From positions 1 to 62,840 of the forward strand of contig JAVCDH010000032.1 in assembly GCA_030765805.1 (NCBI GenBank): a stretch of 62,840 nucleotides of DNA. Reading direction: 5' to 3'. This document shows positions 44,746 through 53,202 of this stretch, piece after piece; within the stretch, counting starts at the first letter, position 1; each line of letters opens with the position of its first letter. The notes under the pieces were generated by a model that saw only the letters and a list, made by a program, of their open reading frames with translations, was not told where the DNA came from and made no database searches. Made by a program: the position numbers and the translations under genes. Origin of the DNA: Candidatus Euphemobacter frigidus (GTDB lineage: Bacteria > Auribacterota > Erginobacteria > Erginobacterales > Erginobacteraceae).

Positions 44746-45735
44746 ATGTCCGATAAAAGCAAAATAAAAATTCGGCAAGAGCGTCTCGTCAGCATTATCA
44801 TCGCTTTTCAGAAACCCGGGGACTATCTGTGGGAATGTCTGGCGGCGATAAAAAGATTACATTATCAGAATTACGAAGTAATTCTTCTCCCCGATGAACC
44901 GATGGAAGGAGAGGGGGAGGGGATAACGATTATCCCCACCGGACCGGTAGGGCCGCCGTTAAAAAGGGATATCGGCGCCAGGGAAGCAAACGGAGAGATT
45001 ATTGCTTTTATCGATGACGACGCCTATCCGCAGGAAGACTGGCTAAAAAACGCCATCAGGAATTTTAGTGATGATACTGTTGCTGCCGTTGGCGGACCCG
45101 CTTCCACTACTCCATCTGATAATTTCTGGCAAAAGGCCGGGGGAGAGGTGCTCGCCGCCTGGATGGTGGGAGGTGTTCACTTATACCGAATGCTCCCCAA
45201 GGTGCGCAGAGAAGTAGATGATTATCCGACCTGCAATCTCCTGGTCCGCAAATCCACCTTTGAAAAGGTTGGAGGGTTTGACTCTCCCTACTGGCCGGGG
45301 GAAGATACCGTCCTCTGCTGGAAGTTGACCCATCAGGCTAAGAAAAAGATCATCTATGATCCCGGGGTGCAGGTATATCATCACCGCCGGCCGCTCTTTC
45401 GAAAACACTGGAGACAGATCGGCAACTATGGCCTACACCGGGGATATTTCGTAAAAAAATTCCCCAGGACCTCCCGCCGATTCAACTATTTTCTCCCCTC
45501 ACTCTGGACAATATTTCTTCTCTTTGGCTGGCTGCCGCTTCTTCTGTTTCCCGGGGGAATAAAGTTCTACGGGATTATCGTTCTTCTCTACCTCTTGACA
45601 GCTATCACAACCGGTGTACGGAGTCTCAATTTCAAGACAACGGTAATCGTAGCAGTTGGGATAGTAAGTACCCACATTGTCTACGGGATTAACTTTATTC
45701 GTGGCTTGCTCGTAAATAAGCTGCCGGAAGAATAA
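44746..45735 (+). CDS. Family 2 glycosyltransferase with C-terminal membrane helices
   Basis: 329 residues. GT-A core with VSIIIAFQKPGDYLWECL, AFIDDDAYPQEDWL (metal motif), and GGFDSPYWPGEDTVLCWKL (acceptor/catalytic ED motif). Two or three hydrophobic helices follow at the C-terminus (~residues 245-320). It is divergent from the ArnC-like gene. The donor and acceptor are unknown, probably surface glycan. Confidence 0.87.
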   Translation: MSDKSKIKIRQERLVSIIIAFQKPGDYLWECLAAIKRLHYQNYEVILLPDEPMEGEGEGITIIPTGPVGPPLKRDIGAREANGEIIAFIDDDAYPQEDWLKNAIRNFSDDTVAAVGGPASTTPSDNFWQKAGGEVLAAWMVGGVHLYRMLPKVRREVDDYPTCNLLVRKSTFEKVGGFDSPYWPGEDTVLCWKLTHQAKKKIIYDPGVQVYHHRRPLFRKHWRQIGNYGLHRGYFVKKFPRTSRRFNYFLPSLWTIFLLFGWLPLLLFPGGIKFYGIIVLLYLLTAITTGVRSLNFKTTVIVAVGIVSTHIVYGINFIRGLLVNKLPEE

Positions 45736-45738
45736 AAG

Positions 45739-46140
45739 TTAATATCCTTCCACTTTCAAACCCGGAATTCGTTGAAAATGTTTTATATCACGGGTAATCA
45801 AAGGTAATCCATACATCTTTGCCGTTAGTCCTATTAAAAGATCCATAGTTGGTATAGAGTTACCTTTTTTCCGCAAGATCGATTCTGCCTCTCCATAGCT
45901 GGCCGCAAATGAATAGTCCGGATAGACAACGGTTAGCAGTTCAAATAGTGCGTTGACCTGTTTTGTTTCCTGCCGAGGATTAGTGGATAAACGAGCTCCT
46001 GTCTGAAGTTCACAAAGAACGAAAATTGACGAAAAAAGTTCAACTCCCGCGAGTGTTTCTATCTTTTGTATCGCGGGTCCTCTTTTATTCTTTTTTTGTT
46101 CCCGCAATAAATCTATACAGAAAGAAGTGTCGAGTAACAT
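45739..46140 (-). CDS. vapC: VapC-type PIN-domain toxin
   Basis: 133 residues. PIN-domain acidic residues appear in order: D4 in LLDTSFCIDLL, E in FVLCELQTGAR, D in IPTMDLLIG and D in LITRDIKHF. Such toxins cut RNA, usually tRNA or rRNA. It lies six bases after the vapB-like gene in the same direction, the standard type II toxin-antitoxin layout. The pair sits within the glycan cluster and is probably mobile. Confidence 0.93.
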   Translation of the reverse strand: MLLDTSFCIDLLREQKKNKRGPAIQKIETLAGVELFSSIFVLCELQTGARLSTNPRQETKQVNALFELLTVVYPDYSFAASYGEAESILRKKGNSIPTMDLLIGLTAKMYGLPLITRDIKHFQRIPGLKVEGY

Positions 46141-46146
46141 GATATT

Positions 46147-46389
46147 TTACTCCTTTTCAATCACTGGAGAGTTGGCCATTGATTCCTTTCGAGCTCTGAT
46201 TAGTTCTTCAGTCTTATCGAGAGTACTGTCGGATAACATAATCTTATCGAGATTGCGCAATAGATTATCCGCGGTATGTACAGGTTTGAGCCGTCTTTTG
46301 ATGACTTTGCTGAATGATTCCTTTGCCATCTTTTCCGAGGCCAGAAGATTGTAAGCCTCAATATCTATTGTAATTGTCTTTACCGCCAT
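46147..46389 (-). CDS. vapB: VapB-type antitoxin (DUF217-like)
   Basis: 80 residues. TITIDIEAYNLLASEKMAKESFSKVIKRRL is the ribbon-helix-helix-type start of the DUF217/UPF0330 antitoxins. The C-terminal half would bind VapC. A strong GGAGG site precedes the ATG. It should repress its own promoter, where the direct repeats at 46459-46480 lie. Confidence 0.88.
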   Translation of the reverse strand: MAVKTITIDIEAYNLLASEKMAKESFSKVIKRRLKPVHTADNLLRNLDKIMLSDSTLDKTEELIRARKESMANSPVIEKE

Positions 46390-46458
46390 GGTGTACCTCC
46401 CTGAATTCCAAATTTTACCAATATACGTTAGAAAGCAGTGTGTTGAATTAAATATAAG

Positions 46459-46495
46459 TACACTTATACATACACTTATATTGAGTTTGCGTCAA
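46459..46495 (-). promoter_or_regulatory. vapBC promoter with direct-repeat operator
   Basis: On the minus strand TTGACG (46495-46490), 17 bases and TATGTA (46472-46467). TACACTTATA occurs at 46459-46468 and 46471-46480, 12 bp apart and overlapping the -10 box, as expected for an antitoxin operator. Confidence 0.5.
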
Positions 46496-46545
46496 GGCGG
46501 AAAACCGGGAAAATAAAAAACAATAATGGTTTAATATTTCAATAT

Positions 46546-46733
46546 ATGCTTATCCCTTTGACTCCCGTGAGGGCTTCAAATATGGTAGGACCATGCCAAG
46601 GTCCAGTTTTTTAAGAAAACTTAAAGAATTTCACGAACAATGACCGCCTTTCAGACCCTTCTGGGCCTAACAAGTGCCAGGACCCCGGTATACTACGAAG
46701 AATTCATCCAACGGGAGTCAAAGGGATAAGCAT
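46546..46733. mobile_element. MITE, 188 bp, with 23-bp perfect terminal inverted repeats
   Basis: The ends 46546-46568 and 46711-46733 are perfect inverted repeats beginning ATGCTTATCC. They are flanked by a 10-bp direct repeat ATTTCAATAT (46536-46545 and 46734-46743), the target duplication. Inside, 46593-46643 encodes MPRSSFLRKLKEFHEQ and a stop, which looks like the start of a transposase gene. It is therefore best read as an internal-deletion derivative of an insertion sequence. A 10-bp target duplication is compatible with IS4-type elements (inference). Confidence 0.85.
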
Positions 46734-46881
46734 ATTTCAATATATCTCACTACTGGTTATGCTACACTCTATTTCCCTCTCCACCTGGATATTTGGTTAG
46801 GCGGAGAGAAAAATGATATCTGAATTAACCTGAATGGATTATGAATCGTGCTAAAGAAATTTAGCGCTCTGCGCTAACCTT

Positions 46882-46943
46882 GTGGGAGGGGTTTCCAACC
46901 CCGATTCTCGGCAACCTGGATCGGGGTTGGAAACCCCTCCCAC
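46882..46943. repeat. Perfect 23-bp-arm palindrome (REP/BIME-like)
   Basis: GTGGGAGGGGTTTCCAACCC... (46882-46904) and its exact complement (46921-46943) around 16 bases. This is the style of RAYT-associated REP elements. Together with the MITE and two small hairpins (46863-46877; 46951-46973) it fills the 608-base gap 46390-46997, which holds no gene. Confidence 0.8.
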
Positions 46944-46976
46944 AATGAACTTATTATTATTTCGAAGCAATAATGG

Positions 46977-46997
46977 AATTTTTACGAAGTAAAAATT
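46977..46997 (+). promoter_or_regulatory. Hairpin with GAAG in the loop, before the radical SAM gene
   Basis: AATTTTTAC (46977-46985), GAA, GTAAAAATT (46989-46997), immediately followed by the ATG at 46998. It is nearly identical to the mnmA hairpin. Confidence 0.65.
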
Positions 46998-48479
46998 ATG
47001 AAGATATTATTTTCATACCCGCCACTGGATACCGCAAAAGGCTTTCCCACTCTGGGGCAGAACCGGCAGTTTCAGTACTTTACCGAGCCGACCCATATCT
47101 ATCCGGTTGTCCCTGCCACTGCAGCAACATTGCTGCGTGATAACGGCCATGAAGTTCTCTGGAATGACTGTGCTGCCGAGGGAATCGCCCGGGAAGATTA
47201 TTTTAAACTGATCGAAATTGAAAAACCCGATCTCATCGTATTTGAGACCAAGACCCCGGTGGTGAAAGAGCATTGGGAACTCATCGACGAGATCAAATGC
47301 CTACCGATTACTGATCACCGATCACCTATTACTGTTCTTATTGGTGATCATGTCACCGCCCTCCCGGAAGAATCGATGCAAAATTCCCAGGTCGATTTCG
47401 TTCTCACCGGCGGCGACTACGACTTCCTGTTGCTTAATTTATGTAAAAACTCAAGCCTCCAAGATCACAAATCCCCAATCCCTAATCCCCAATCCCTGGA
47501 ATCCGGTATCTGGTATCGAGATAACGAGCAAATAAAGAATACCGGCCCGTTCAAGCTAAATAATAATCTTGATGACGCTCCCTTCATCGACCGGGACCTG
47601 ACCAAATGGGAACTTTACGCCTATAAGAACGGAAATTATCGCCGGATTCCCGGCACCTACATAATGAGCGGGCGGGACTGCTGGTGGGGGAAATGTACTT
47701 TCTGCAGCTGGCCCCAGCTCTATCCCAAATTCCGGGTCCGATCGGTTGAGAACGTACTGGATGAGATCGGGATGATTATTGAGAACTATCCGGTCCGGGA
47801 GATTATGGACGACACCGGCACCTTTCCCCGGGGGGAATGGCTTCGAAGTTTCTGCCGGGGCGCCATAGAGCGCGGTTTCCGGAAAAAGATCGGATTGGAC
47901 TGTAATTTTAGATTCGGCGCCGCCACTCTGGAAGACTATCGGCTGATGAAAGAAGCCGGTTTCCGTTTTCTCCTTTTCGGCCTGGAGAGCGGTAATCAGG
48001 ATACCCTCAATCGCCTGAAGAAGAATATGAAGATTGAGACAATCATCGAATCATGCCGGGCAGCTCGGAAGGCGGGATTATATCCTCACATCACAATCAT
48101 GTTCGGCTATCCCTGGGAGAGTTATGAAGAGGCAACAAAAACTTTTGAACTGGGGCGATGGCTGCTCCGGAAGGGGTACGCCTATACCATGCAGGCCACG
48201 GTCGTTGTCCCTTATCCCGGGACACCGCTCTATCAGGAATGCCGGGATAAGAACTGGCTTTTAACCGACGACTGGGCCGACTTCGATATGAAGAAACCGG
48301 TAATGAAGACGCCTTTTTCGGGAGAAGAGTTGATGAAGCTGGTTCAGGGAATGTACTCGATCGCCTTTGATCCCGTCTTCCTGGCCCACAAGATAATGAG
48401 TATCCGGGATTGGTCGGATATCCGATTCTTCCTCCGGGCCGGGAAAAAAGTATTCGGACATTTAAAAGATTTCAAATGA
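46998..48479 (+). CDS. B12-binding-type radical SAM protein
   Basis: 493 residues. The N-terminal ~180 residues form a cobalamin-binding-like domain (ILFSYPPL...AATLLRDNGHEV, VLIGDHVTALPEE). The radical SAM domain has C228-x4-C233-x2-C236 (RDCWWGKCTFCSWP), a variant spacing of the 4Fe-4S motif, then FLLFGLESGNQDTLNRLKK. Two low-complexity stretches (residues 101-112 and 151-168, SPITDHRSP-like and SPIPNPQSL) look like repeat DNA inserted in frame. It overlaps the flippase gene by four bases. It may modify a lipid or glycan; the substrate is unknown. Confidence 0.87.
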   Translation: MKILFSYPPLDTAKGFPTLGQNRQFQYFTEPTHIYPVVPATAATLLRDNGHEVLWNDCAAEGIAREDYFKLIEIEKPDLIVFETKTPVVKEHWELIDEIKCLPITDHRSPITVLIGDHVTALPEESMQNSQVDFVLTGGDYDFLLLNLCKNSSLQDHKSPIPNPQSLESGIWYRDNEQIKNTGPFKLNNNLDDAPFIDRDLTKWELYAYKNGNYRRIPGTYIMSGRDCWWGKCTFCSWPQLYPKFRVRSVENVLDEIGMIIENYPVREIMDDTGTFPRGEWLRSFCRGAIERGFRKKIGLDCNFRFGAATLEDYRLMKEAGFRFLLFGLESGNQDTLNRLKKNMKIETIIESCRAARKAGLYPHITIMFGYPWESYEEATKTFELGRWLLRKGYAYTMQATVVVPYPGTPLYQECRDKNWLLTDDWADFDMKKPVMKTPFSGEELMKLVQGMYSIAFDPVFLAHKIMSIRDWSDIRFFLRAGKKVFGHLKDFK

Positions 48480-49771
48480 GAAAAAAAATTACCCGGCTGA
48501 TCCAAAACGACTTCATCCGGCATACCGGCATCATGGTTCTGGGAACCGGCCTGGTCAACATCTTTAACCTGGTATATCAACTGGGTCTGGTCCGCCTGCT
48601 TTCAGTGGTCGAATACGGAGTTCTTAATTCATTGATTTCTCTAACTGTACTTGCTTCTCAATTTACCGTTCCTTTCTATCCGGTTCTGGCCAGATCTTTT
48701 TCAATCTATATCGCCCGGAATGAATCCGGCCGGGTTCGAATACTCCTTAAAAGAGCCACCCGCGATCTGGGAATTATTGCGGCGATTCTTCTGCTCATCC
48801 TGATCCTGGCTTCCGGGCCCATTGCGACCTGGCTGCAGATCGGTCAATCCTACTATATTATTCTGGTCGGGTTTGTGATCTCCGCTTCCACGCTGGCGGT
48901 GGTCCCCGGCGCCTTTCTCTGGGGGTGGCAGCGCTTCACGCATCTGGCCGCTCTGGGTATTCTGCCGGCTGGTTTAAAGTTAGCGGTCGGTCTGGCTCTT
49001 GTCGGGGCAGGCCTGGGGGTGAGCGGCGCGTTGGGGGGTTATGTTACTGTGCCGTTGTGCATGATACTTGTCGGTTTTACCTTTATCCACTTTCTCAGGA
49101 GAGATTTCCCGGAGGAAGAGGAGGCGGGAGATAAAGAGTGCGTCTCCATGGCGTCGATTTATAAGTATTTCATCCCCACCGGAATAGCTCTCTTCTCCTT
49201 CTCCGTGCTCACAAATTTTGATGTAATTCTGGTGAAGCATTTCTTTCCCCCCCGGGAGGCCGGTTTTTATTCCGTGGCTCAGATGGTGGGTAAGATCATA
49301 CTCTTTCTGCCCGGCGCGATTTCCATCGTGATCTTCCCCAAAGCGGCTTCCGCCCAGGCCCGGTCTCAAGCCAGTTTTTCCATTTTACGCAAAGGTTTAG
49401 TTGTCGTGGCTTCGGTCAATGTGGTAGCTATGCTGGTCTGTGCCGTTTTCCCGGGTTTTGTCCTCAAGATACTTACCGGAAAAACCGATCCGGAAAGCGT
49501 GAGACTGGTCCCCTGGTTCGCCCTGGCGATGAGTTTTTATGCTTTAACCTGGCTCAATATCTTCTACCACTTATCAATTCACAGCACCCGATTTATTCCT
49601 TATCTCGCCGGATTCGCGCTGGCCCAGACCGTTATTATCGCCGCGTATCACCCCGGTCTGAAGAGTGTCCTCATCATCCTCACCATTTTTTCTATCTTTA
49701 GTTTTATTGTAACTCTCGCTCTTTCAAGATCCGGTCCTCTGCCTTCCAGGCCGATTGAGGAAATAAGATGA
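48476..49771 (+). CDS. Oligosaccharide flippase (Wzx/MATE-like)
   Basis: About 431 residues from the ATG at 48476, which overlaps the previous stop. Twelve to fourteen hydrophobic helices. The N-terminal pattern (GIMVLGTGLVNIFNLVYQLGLVRLLSVVEYGVLNSLISL) is that of the polysaccharide-biosynthesis/MVF exporters that flip lipid-linked glycans. It overlaps the next glycosyltransferase by four bases. This places the cluster in surface-glycan assembly. Confidence 0.88.
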   Translation: MRKKITRLIQNDFIRHTGIMVLGTGLVNIFNLVYQLGLVRLLSVVEYGVLNSLISLTVLASQFTVPFYPVLARSFSIYIARNESGRVRILLKRATRDLGIIAAILLLILILASGPIATWLQIGQSYYIILVGFVISASTLAVVPGAFLWGWQRFTHLAALGILPAGLKLAVGLALVGAGLGVSGALGGYVTVPLCMILVGFTFIHFLRRDFPEEEEAGDKECVSMASIYKYFIPTGIALFSFSVLTNFDVILVKHFFPPREAGFYSVAQMVGKIILFLPGAISIVIFPKAASAQARSQASFSILRKGLVVVASVNVVAMLVCAVFPGFVLKILTGKTDPESVRLVPWFALAMSFYALTWLNIFYHLSIHSTRFIPYLAGFALAQTVIIAAYHPGLKSVLIILTIFSIFSFIVTLALSRSGPLPSRPIEEIR

Positions 49772-50595
49772 AAGAGATCAATGTTTCCGTCATTATCACC
49801 ACTAGAAATGAAGAAGAGCATCTTGCCGATTGCCTGCGGTCCGTCAAGAACCAGAGTTATCCTCAAGATCAACTGGAGATAATCGTTGTGGACAACAATT
49901 CCACGGATAAGACCAAAGCTATTGCTTCCAAATTTACATCACAGGTTTTCAACTTTGGACCGGAACGCTCCGCCCAGAGGAATTTCGGAATATCCAAAGC
50001 CGGCGGGAAGTATATTATTTATTTAGACGCGGATATGGTTTTAAGTGAGGATGTTCTCTCCCGGTCCGTTCGCAGATGTGAAGATAAAGATTACGCTGCT
50101 CTTTATATTCCGGAAAAAATTATCGGCCAAGGTTTCTGGATAAAGGTAAGAGACTTTGAACGCAGTTTCTATAATGCGTCCTGCATAGACGTAGTTAGAT
50201 TCATCCGGAGAGAAGCAGCCTTGAAGATAGACGGCTTTGACGAAACTTTGAACGGCCCGGAAGATTGGGATTTCGACCGACGCGTCAGAGAGATCGGCAG
50301 AACCGGTATTATCAGTGCCTGTCTTTTTCATAATGAAGGGAGTTTCACTCTCTTCCGATATGTCGCAAAAAAAAGGTATTATGCCCGGGGGTTTGGCCGC
50401 TATATTGAAAAATGGGGGAGAGGTGATCCGATTATCAGGAAGCAATTCGGAGTTTATTACAGATACCTCGGTGTCTTCATTGAGAAAGAGAAGTGGAAAA
50501 AAATCGTCGCCCACCCAATCTTGACGGTGAGCATGTTCTTATTAAGAATAACCGTTGGTTTCGTCTTTTTATATTCCCGATACTTTAAACCCTGA
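49768..50595 (+). CDS. Family 2 glycosyltransferase
   Basis: 275 residues. GT-A motifs VSVIITTRNEEEHLADCL, VVDNNSTDKT, IIYLDADMVLS and GFDETLNGPEDWDFDRRV (catalytic ED). One hydrophobic segment lies near the C-terminus (VSMFLLRITVGFVFLY). The tail overlaps the methyltransferase start by one base. Base composition is more AT-rich than the housekeeping part of the window. Substrate unknown. Confidence 0.9.
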   Translation: MKEINVSVIITTRNEEEHLADCLRSVKNQSYPQDQLEIIVVDNNSTDKTKAIASKFTSQVFNFGPERSAQRNFGISKAGGKYIIYLDADMVLSEDVLSRSVRRCEDKDYAALYIPEKIIGQGFWIKVRDFERSFYNASCIDVVRFIRREAALKIDGFDETLNGPEDWDFDRRVREIGRTGIISACLFHNEGSFTLFRYVAKKRYYARGFGRYIEKWGRGDPIIRKQFGVYYRYLGVFIEKEKWKKIVAHPILTVSMFLLRITVGFVFLYSRYFKP

Positions 50596-51269
50596 TGGAA
50601 AGATATAAGGACAATATTAAAGCCCGATGGACCGGGAGATATGACGCTTCAATCGCGATGGTCGGTGATGTCACCGCCAAAAAAATCCTGGATATCGGCT
50701 GCGCTTTCGGTTGGTTCGAAAAAATTATTAAAGATGGAAAGTGTGAACTCATTACCGGCATGGATATTAATAGGTATCAGCTTATCCGTGGGGCCCGATC
50801 AGTTTCGGAAGCCTATTTCATTCAAGCCGGAGTTCCGGAACTACCATTTAAAGCGAAACAGTTTGATATCGTTGTTATGTGGGAGACTTTAGAACATCTG
50901 CCCCGGAAAGAAATAATTCCCGCTTTAAAGTCGATCCGACACGTGCTCAATCGGTGCGGACGATTTTATTTTTCCACTCCTAAATTTGATCTTCGTTCCA
51001 CCCTTACCGATCCGGCCTGGTATTTCGGTCATCGTCACTATACCGGCAAAGCCTTAAAAAGGTTGTTGGAACAGGGTGGATTTCGTCTTGTCCGTATCCG
51101 AAGCGGGGGGGCTTTTTTCGAGGTATTCAACATGATTCTTTTTTATCCTTTTAAGTGGCTGGCCTCTCTTGAAGTTCCCGGAAAAGCATTTATCGAAAGA
51201 AAACGAAGAAAAGAATACTCAAGAAGACGAGGCTGGAGTACATATTTCGTGGAAGCCCGAATAGATTAA
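50595..51269 (+). CDS. SAM-dependent methyltransferase (class I)
   Basis: 224 residues. SAM-binding motif I KILDIGCAFGWFEKI, then GMDINRYQL, motif around FDIVVMWETLEHLPRK and FYFSTPKFD. Probably modifies a sugar or lipid-linked intermediate, judged only from its place between two glycosyltransferase genes and its coupled start. Confidence 0.88.
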   Translation: MERYKDNIKARWTGRYDASIAMVGDVTAKKILDIGCAFGWFEKIIKDGKCELITGMDINRYQLIRGARSVSEAYFIQAGVPELPFKAKQFDIVVMWETLEHLPRKEIIPALKSIRHVLNRCGRFYFSTPKFDLRSTLTDPAWYFGHRHYTGKALKRLLEQGGFRLVRIRSGGAFFEVFNMILFYPFKWLASLEVPGKAFIERKRRKEYSRRRGWSTYFVEARID

Positions 51270-51319
51270 ACCTGAATTGAGCGATTCTATTATTCGGTCA
51301 TAATACGAGGTAACTTTGC

Positions 51320-52249
51320 ATGGAAAAGAAGCCGCTTGTTTCAATAATTATTCTAAATTATAACGACCGGGAATTCATCGGGGATTGCCTGGAATCCGTG
51401 TTTAATAACGATTACGGAAATATCGAGGTTACTCTGGTGGATACCGGTTCAACAGATGATGACTATTCGAAGTTAGAGCGAAATTACCCGTATTTGAAGA
51501 TACTAAAACTTAAGGAAAGAACTGGCTTTGCCAAAGCGAACAATATCGGGATTAAAGCATCCCGAGGGGATTATTTCTTCCTGTTAAACAACGATACCAT
51601 CATGAAGCGGGATTGCTTGACGCTGCTGGTTGACGCGTTTCAAAGAGAGCCGGGATTGAAACTCGCGGGGGCTCTGGGGCCTCCTCTCGCTTTAGCCGGA
51701 ACAGATTTTACGGTTCCGTGGGACGAAGAGCTTATTTATTCCCATATGATCAGCGGATTTGCGATGATGATAAAAAAGGACTGTATCAAGAAGATTGGAT
51801 ATTTAGAAGAGACTTTTTTCTTCTACGGAGAGGATGAGGAATACGGATGGAGATGCAATCTTGCGGGATATAAGGTCGCCTACGTGCGCGGTGCCATAGT
51901 ATTCCACCACCGAGGAGGAGGTAAAAGTCAATTTAATTTTCAGAAACTAAGGAATGGAATATATTGGCACATCAAGTTGCTCGATGGCATAGACTTAGTA
52001 AAAGCTCTTTTCTGTGACGTTACTTTTCAAACGATAGGACGTACTATCAGATGGCCGAAAGATATCCTGGAAGTTGGGGGAGCATGGATATGGATCGGCA
52101 AGCATTTAAAAGATATTGTAAGAGAACGACATGAATTTAACGCGATCAAACAATTCAACTCTCGCCACGTCTTTAAATTGCAGCAAAGTTGTAGTCTGTA
52201 TTTGAATGCTTTTAATAAAAGCGTAAAAAGTTATTTAAAAACAACCTAA
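51320..52249 (+). CDS. Family 2 glycosyltransferase (rhamnosyltransferase-like)
   Basis: 309 residues. VSIIILNYNDREFIGDCLESV, FLLNNDTIMKRD (NND metal motif) and the late FFFYGEDEEYGWRCNLAGYKV match the WbbL-like subgroup. No membrane helix is evident apart from short C-terminal hydrophobic parts. AT-rich. A GAGG site lies upstream of the ATG. It is convergent with the next glycosyltransferase. Confidence 0.9.
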   Translation: MEKKPLVSIIILNYNDREFIGDCLESVFNNDYGNIEVTLVDTGSTDDDYSKLERNYPYLKILKLKERTGFAKANNIGIKASRGDYFFLLNNDTIMKRDCLTLLVDAFQREPGLKLAGALGPPLALAGTDFTVPWDEELIYSHMISGFAMMIKKDCIKKIGYLEETFFFYGEDEEYGWRCNLAGYKVAYVRGAIVFHHRGGGKSQFNFQKLRNGIYWHIKLLDGIDLVKALFCDVTFQTIGRTIRWPKDILEVGGAWIWIGKHLKDIVRERHEFNAIKQFNSRHVFKLQQSCSLYLNAFNKSVKSYLKTT

Positions 52250-52272
52250 CCCGATCTTATCAAAAGCCAAGC

Positions 52273-53184
52273 CTAATAATATCTCCTTAAATTTCCTGAC
52301 AGACCATACAGTAATCCATCATAAGTTCCGGTTATATACATCTTCAAACTATGGTAATCACATGCCAGCAAGGTTTGTAGTAGATACCATATTAAAAACA
52401 AAGGATAAAAACACAGCATGAATATCAAGAATTGCCAACGCGATGAATGCTTCTTCATATAGACAATTCTGTTTCGAGCCTGAAAATAGGCACGCATCGG
52501 CAGTTTGAATGGCTTCCGATTATTTCCCGGAAGTAAAAGTTTGTGGTAGGTAAGAGCTTTTGGACAGTACAAAACTTTATAACCCATCATACGGGCACGT
52601 TCGGCAAGATCAGACTCTTCATAAAGTATTTGATAGTCTTCATCAAAATCACCCACAGCTTTGATAACTTCTTTCTTAATCATAAACACATTAGGCACAT
52701 GTCCCGTTTCAACAATTTGATCATATTGTCCGGTATCTAATTCATTCAAACCCCGGTATACTGTTCGACTGGTAATTAAATTTATCGAAGCCCCCGCCCA
52801 CCAGATTCGCTTATTACCATTATAATAGTACATTTTAGGACCGGCCACGCCGACTTGAATATCTGAATGAAACAGTTTCAACAGTTCTTCAATCAAGGTT
52901 GGAGATATTTCATTGTCATCATCTATGAAAAGAAAATAATTTCCTTTGGCTGATCTTATCCCCAAATTCCGGGCTCCGGCGGCGAATAAATTCTTCTTCG
53001 ATTTGAAAAGCTGGACATCCGGATAGGTGAGATTTACCATAGTTTCTGTCCCATCGGATGATCTATTATCTATGACAATTATCTCATAATTTTTATAGGT
53101 GCTTTGGTAAATTGAACGAAGACAAGATTCTAATAAATCACATCTGTTCCGAGTGGGAATAATTATAGAGACTGAACATTTCAT
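52273..53184 (-). CDS. Family 2 glycosyltransferase (minus strand)
   Basis: 303 residues. CSVSIIIPTRNRCDLLESCL, VIDNRSSDGT, FLFIDDDNEIS and FDEDYQILYEESDLAERARMMGYKV. C-terminal hydrophobic stretch (FLIFMLCFYPLFLIWYLLQTLL). Notably AT-rich. It is inverted relative to its neighbours, pointing to piecemeal assembly of the cluster. Confidence 0.9.
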   Translation of the reverse strand: MKCSVSIIIPTRNRCDLLESCLRSIYQSTYKNYEIIVIDNRSSDGTETMVNLTYPDVQLFKSKKNLFAAGARNLGIRSAKGNYFLFIDDDNEISPTLIEELLKLFHSDIQVGVAGPKMYYYNGNKRIWWAGASINLITSRTVYRGLNELDTGQYDQIVETGHVPNVFMIKKEVIKAVGDFDEDYQILYEESDLAERARMMGYKVLYCPKALTYHKLLLPGNNRKPFKLPMRAYFQARNRIVYMKKHSSRWQFLIFMLCFYPLFLIWYLLQTLLACDYHSLKMYITGTYDGLLYGLSGNLRRYY

Positions 53185-53202
53185 ATCATAGTATCTGGGG
53201 CA

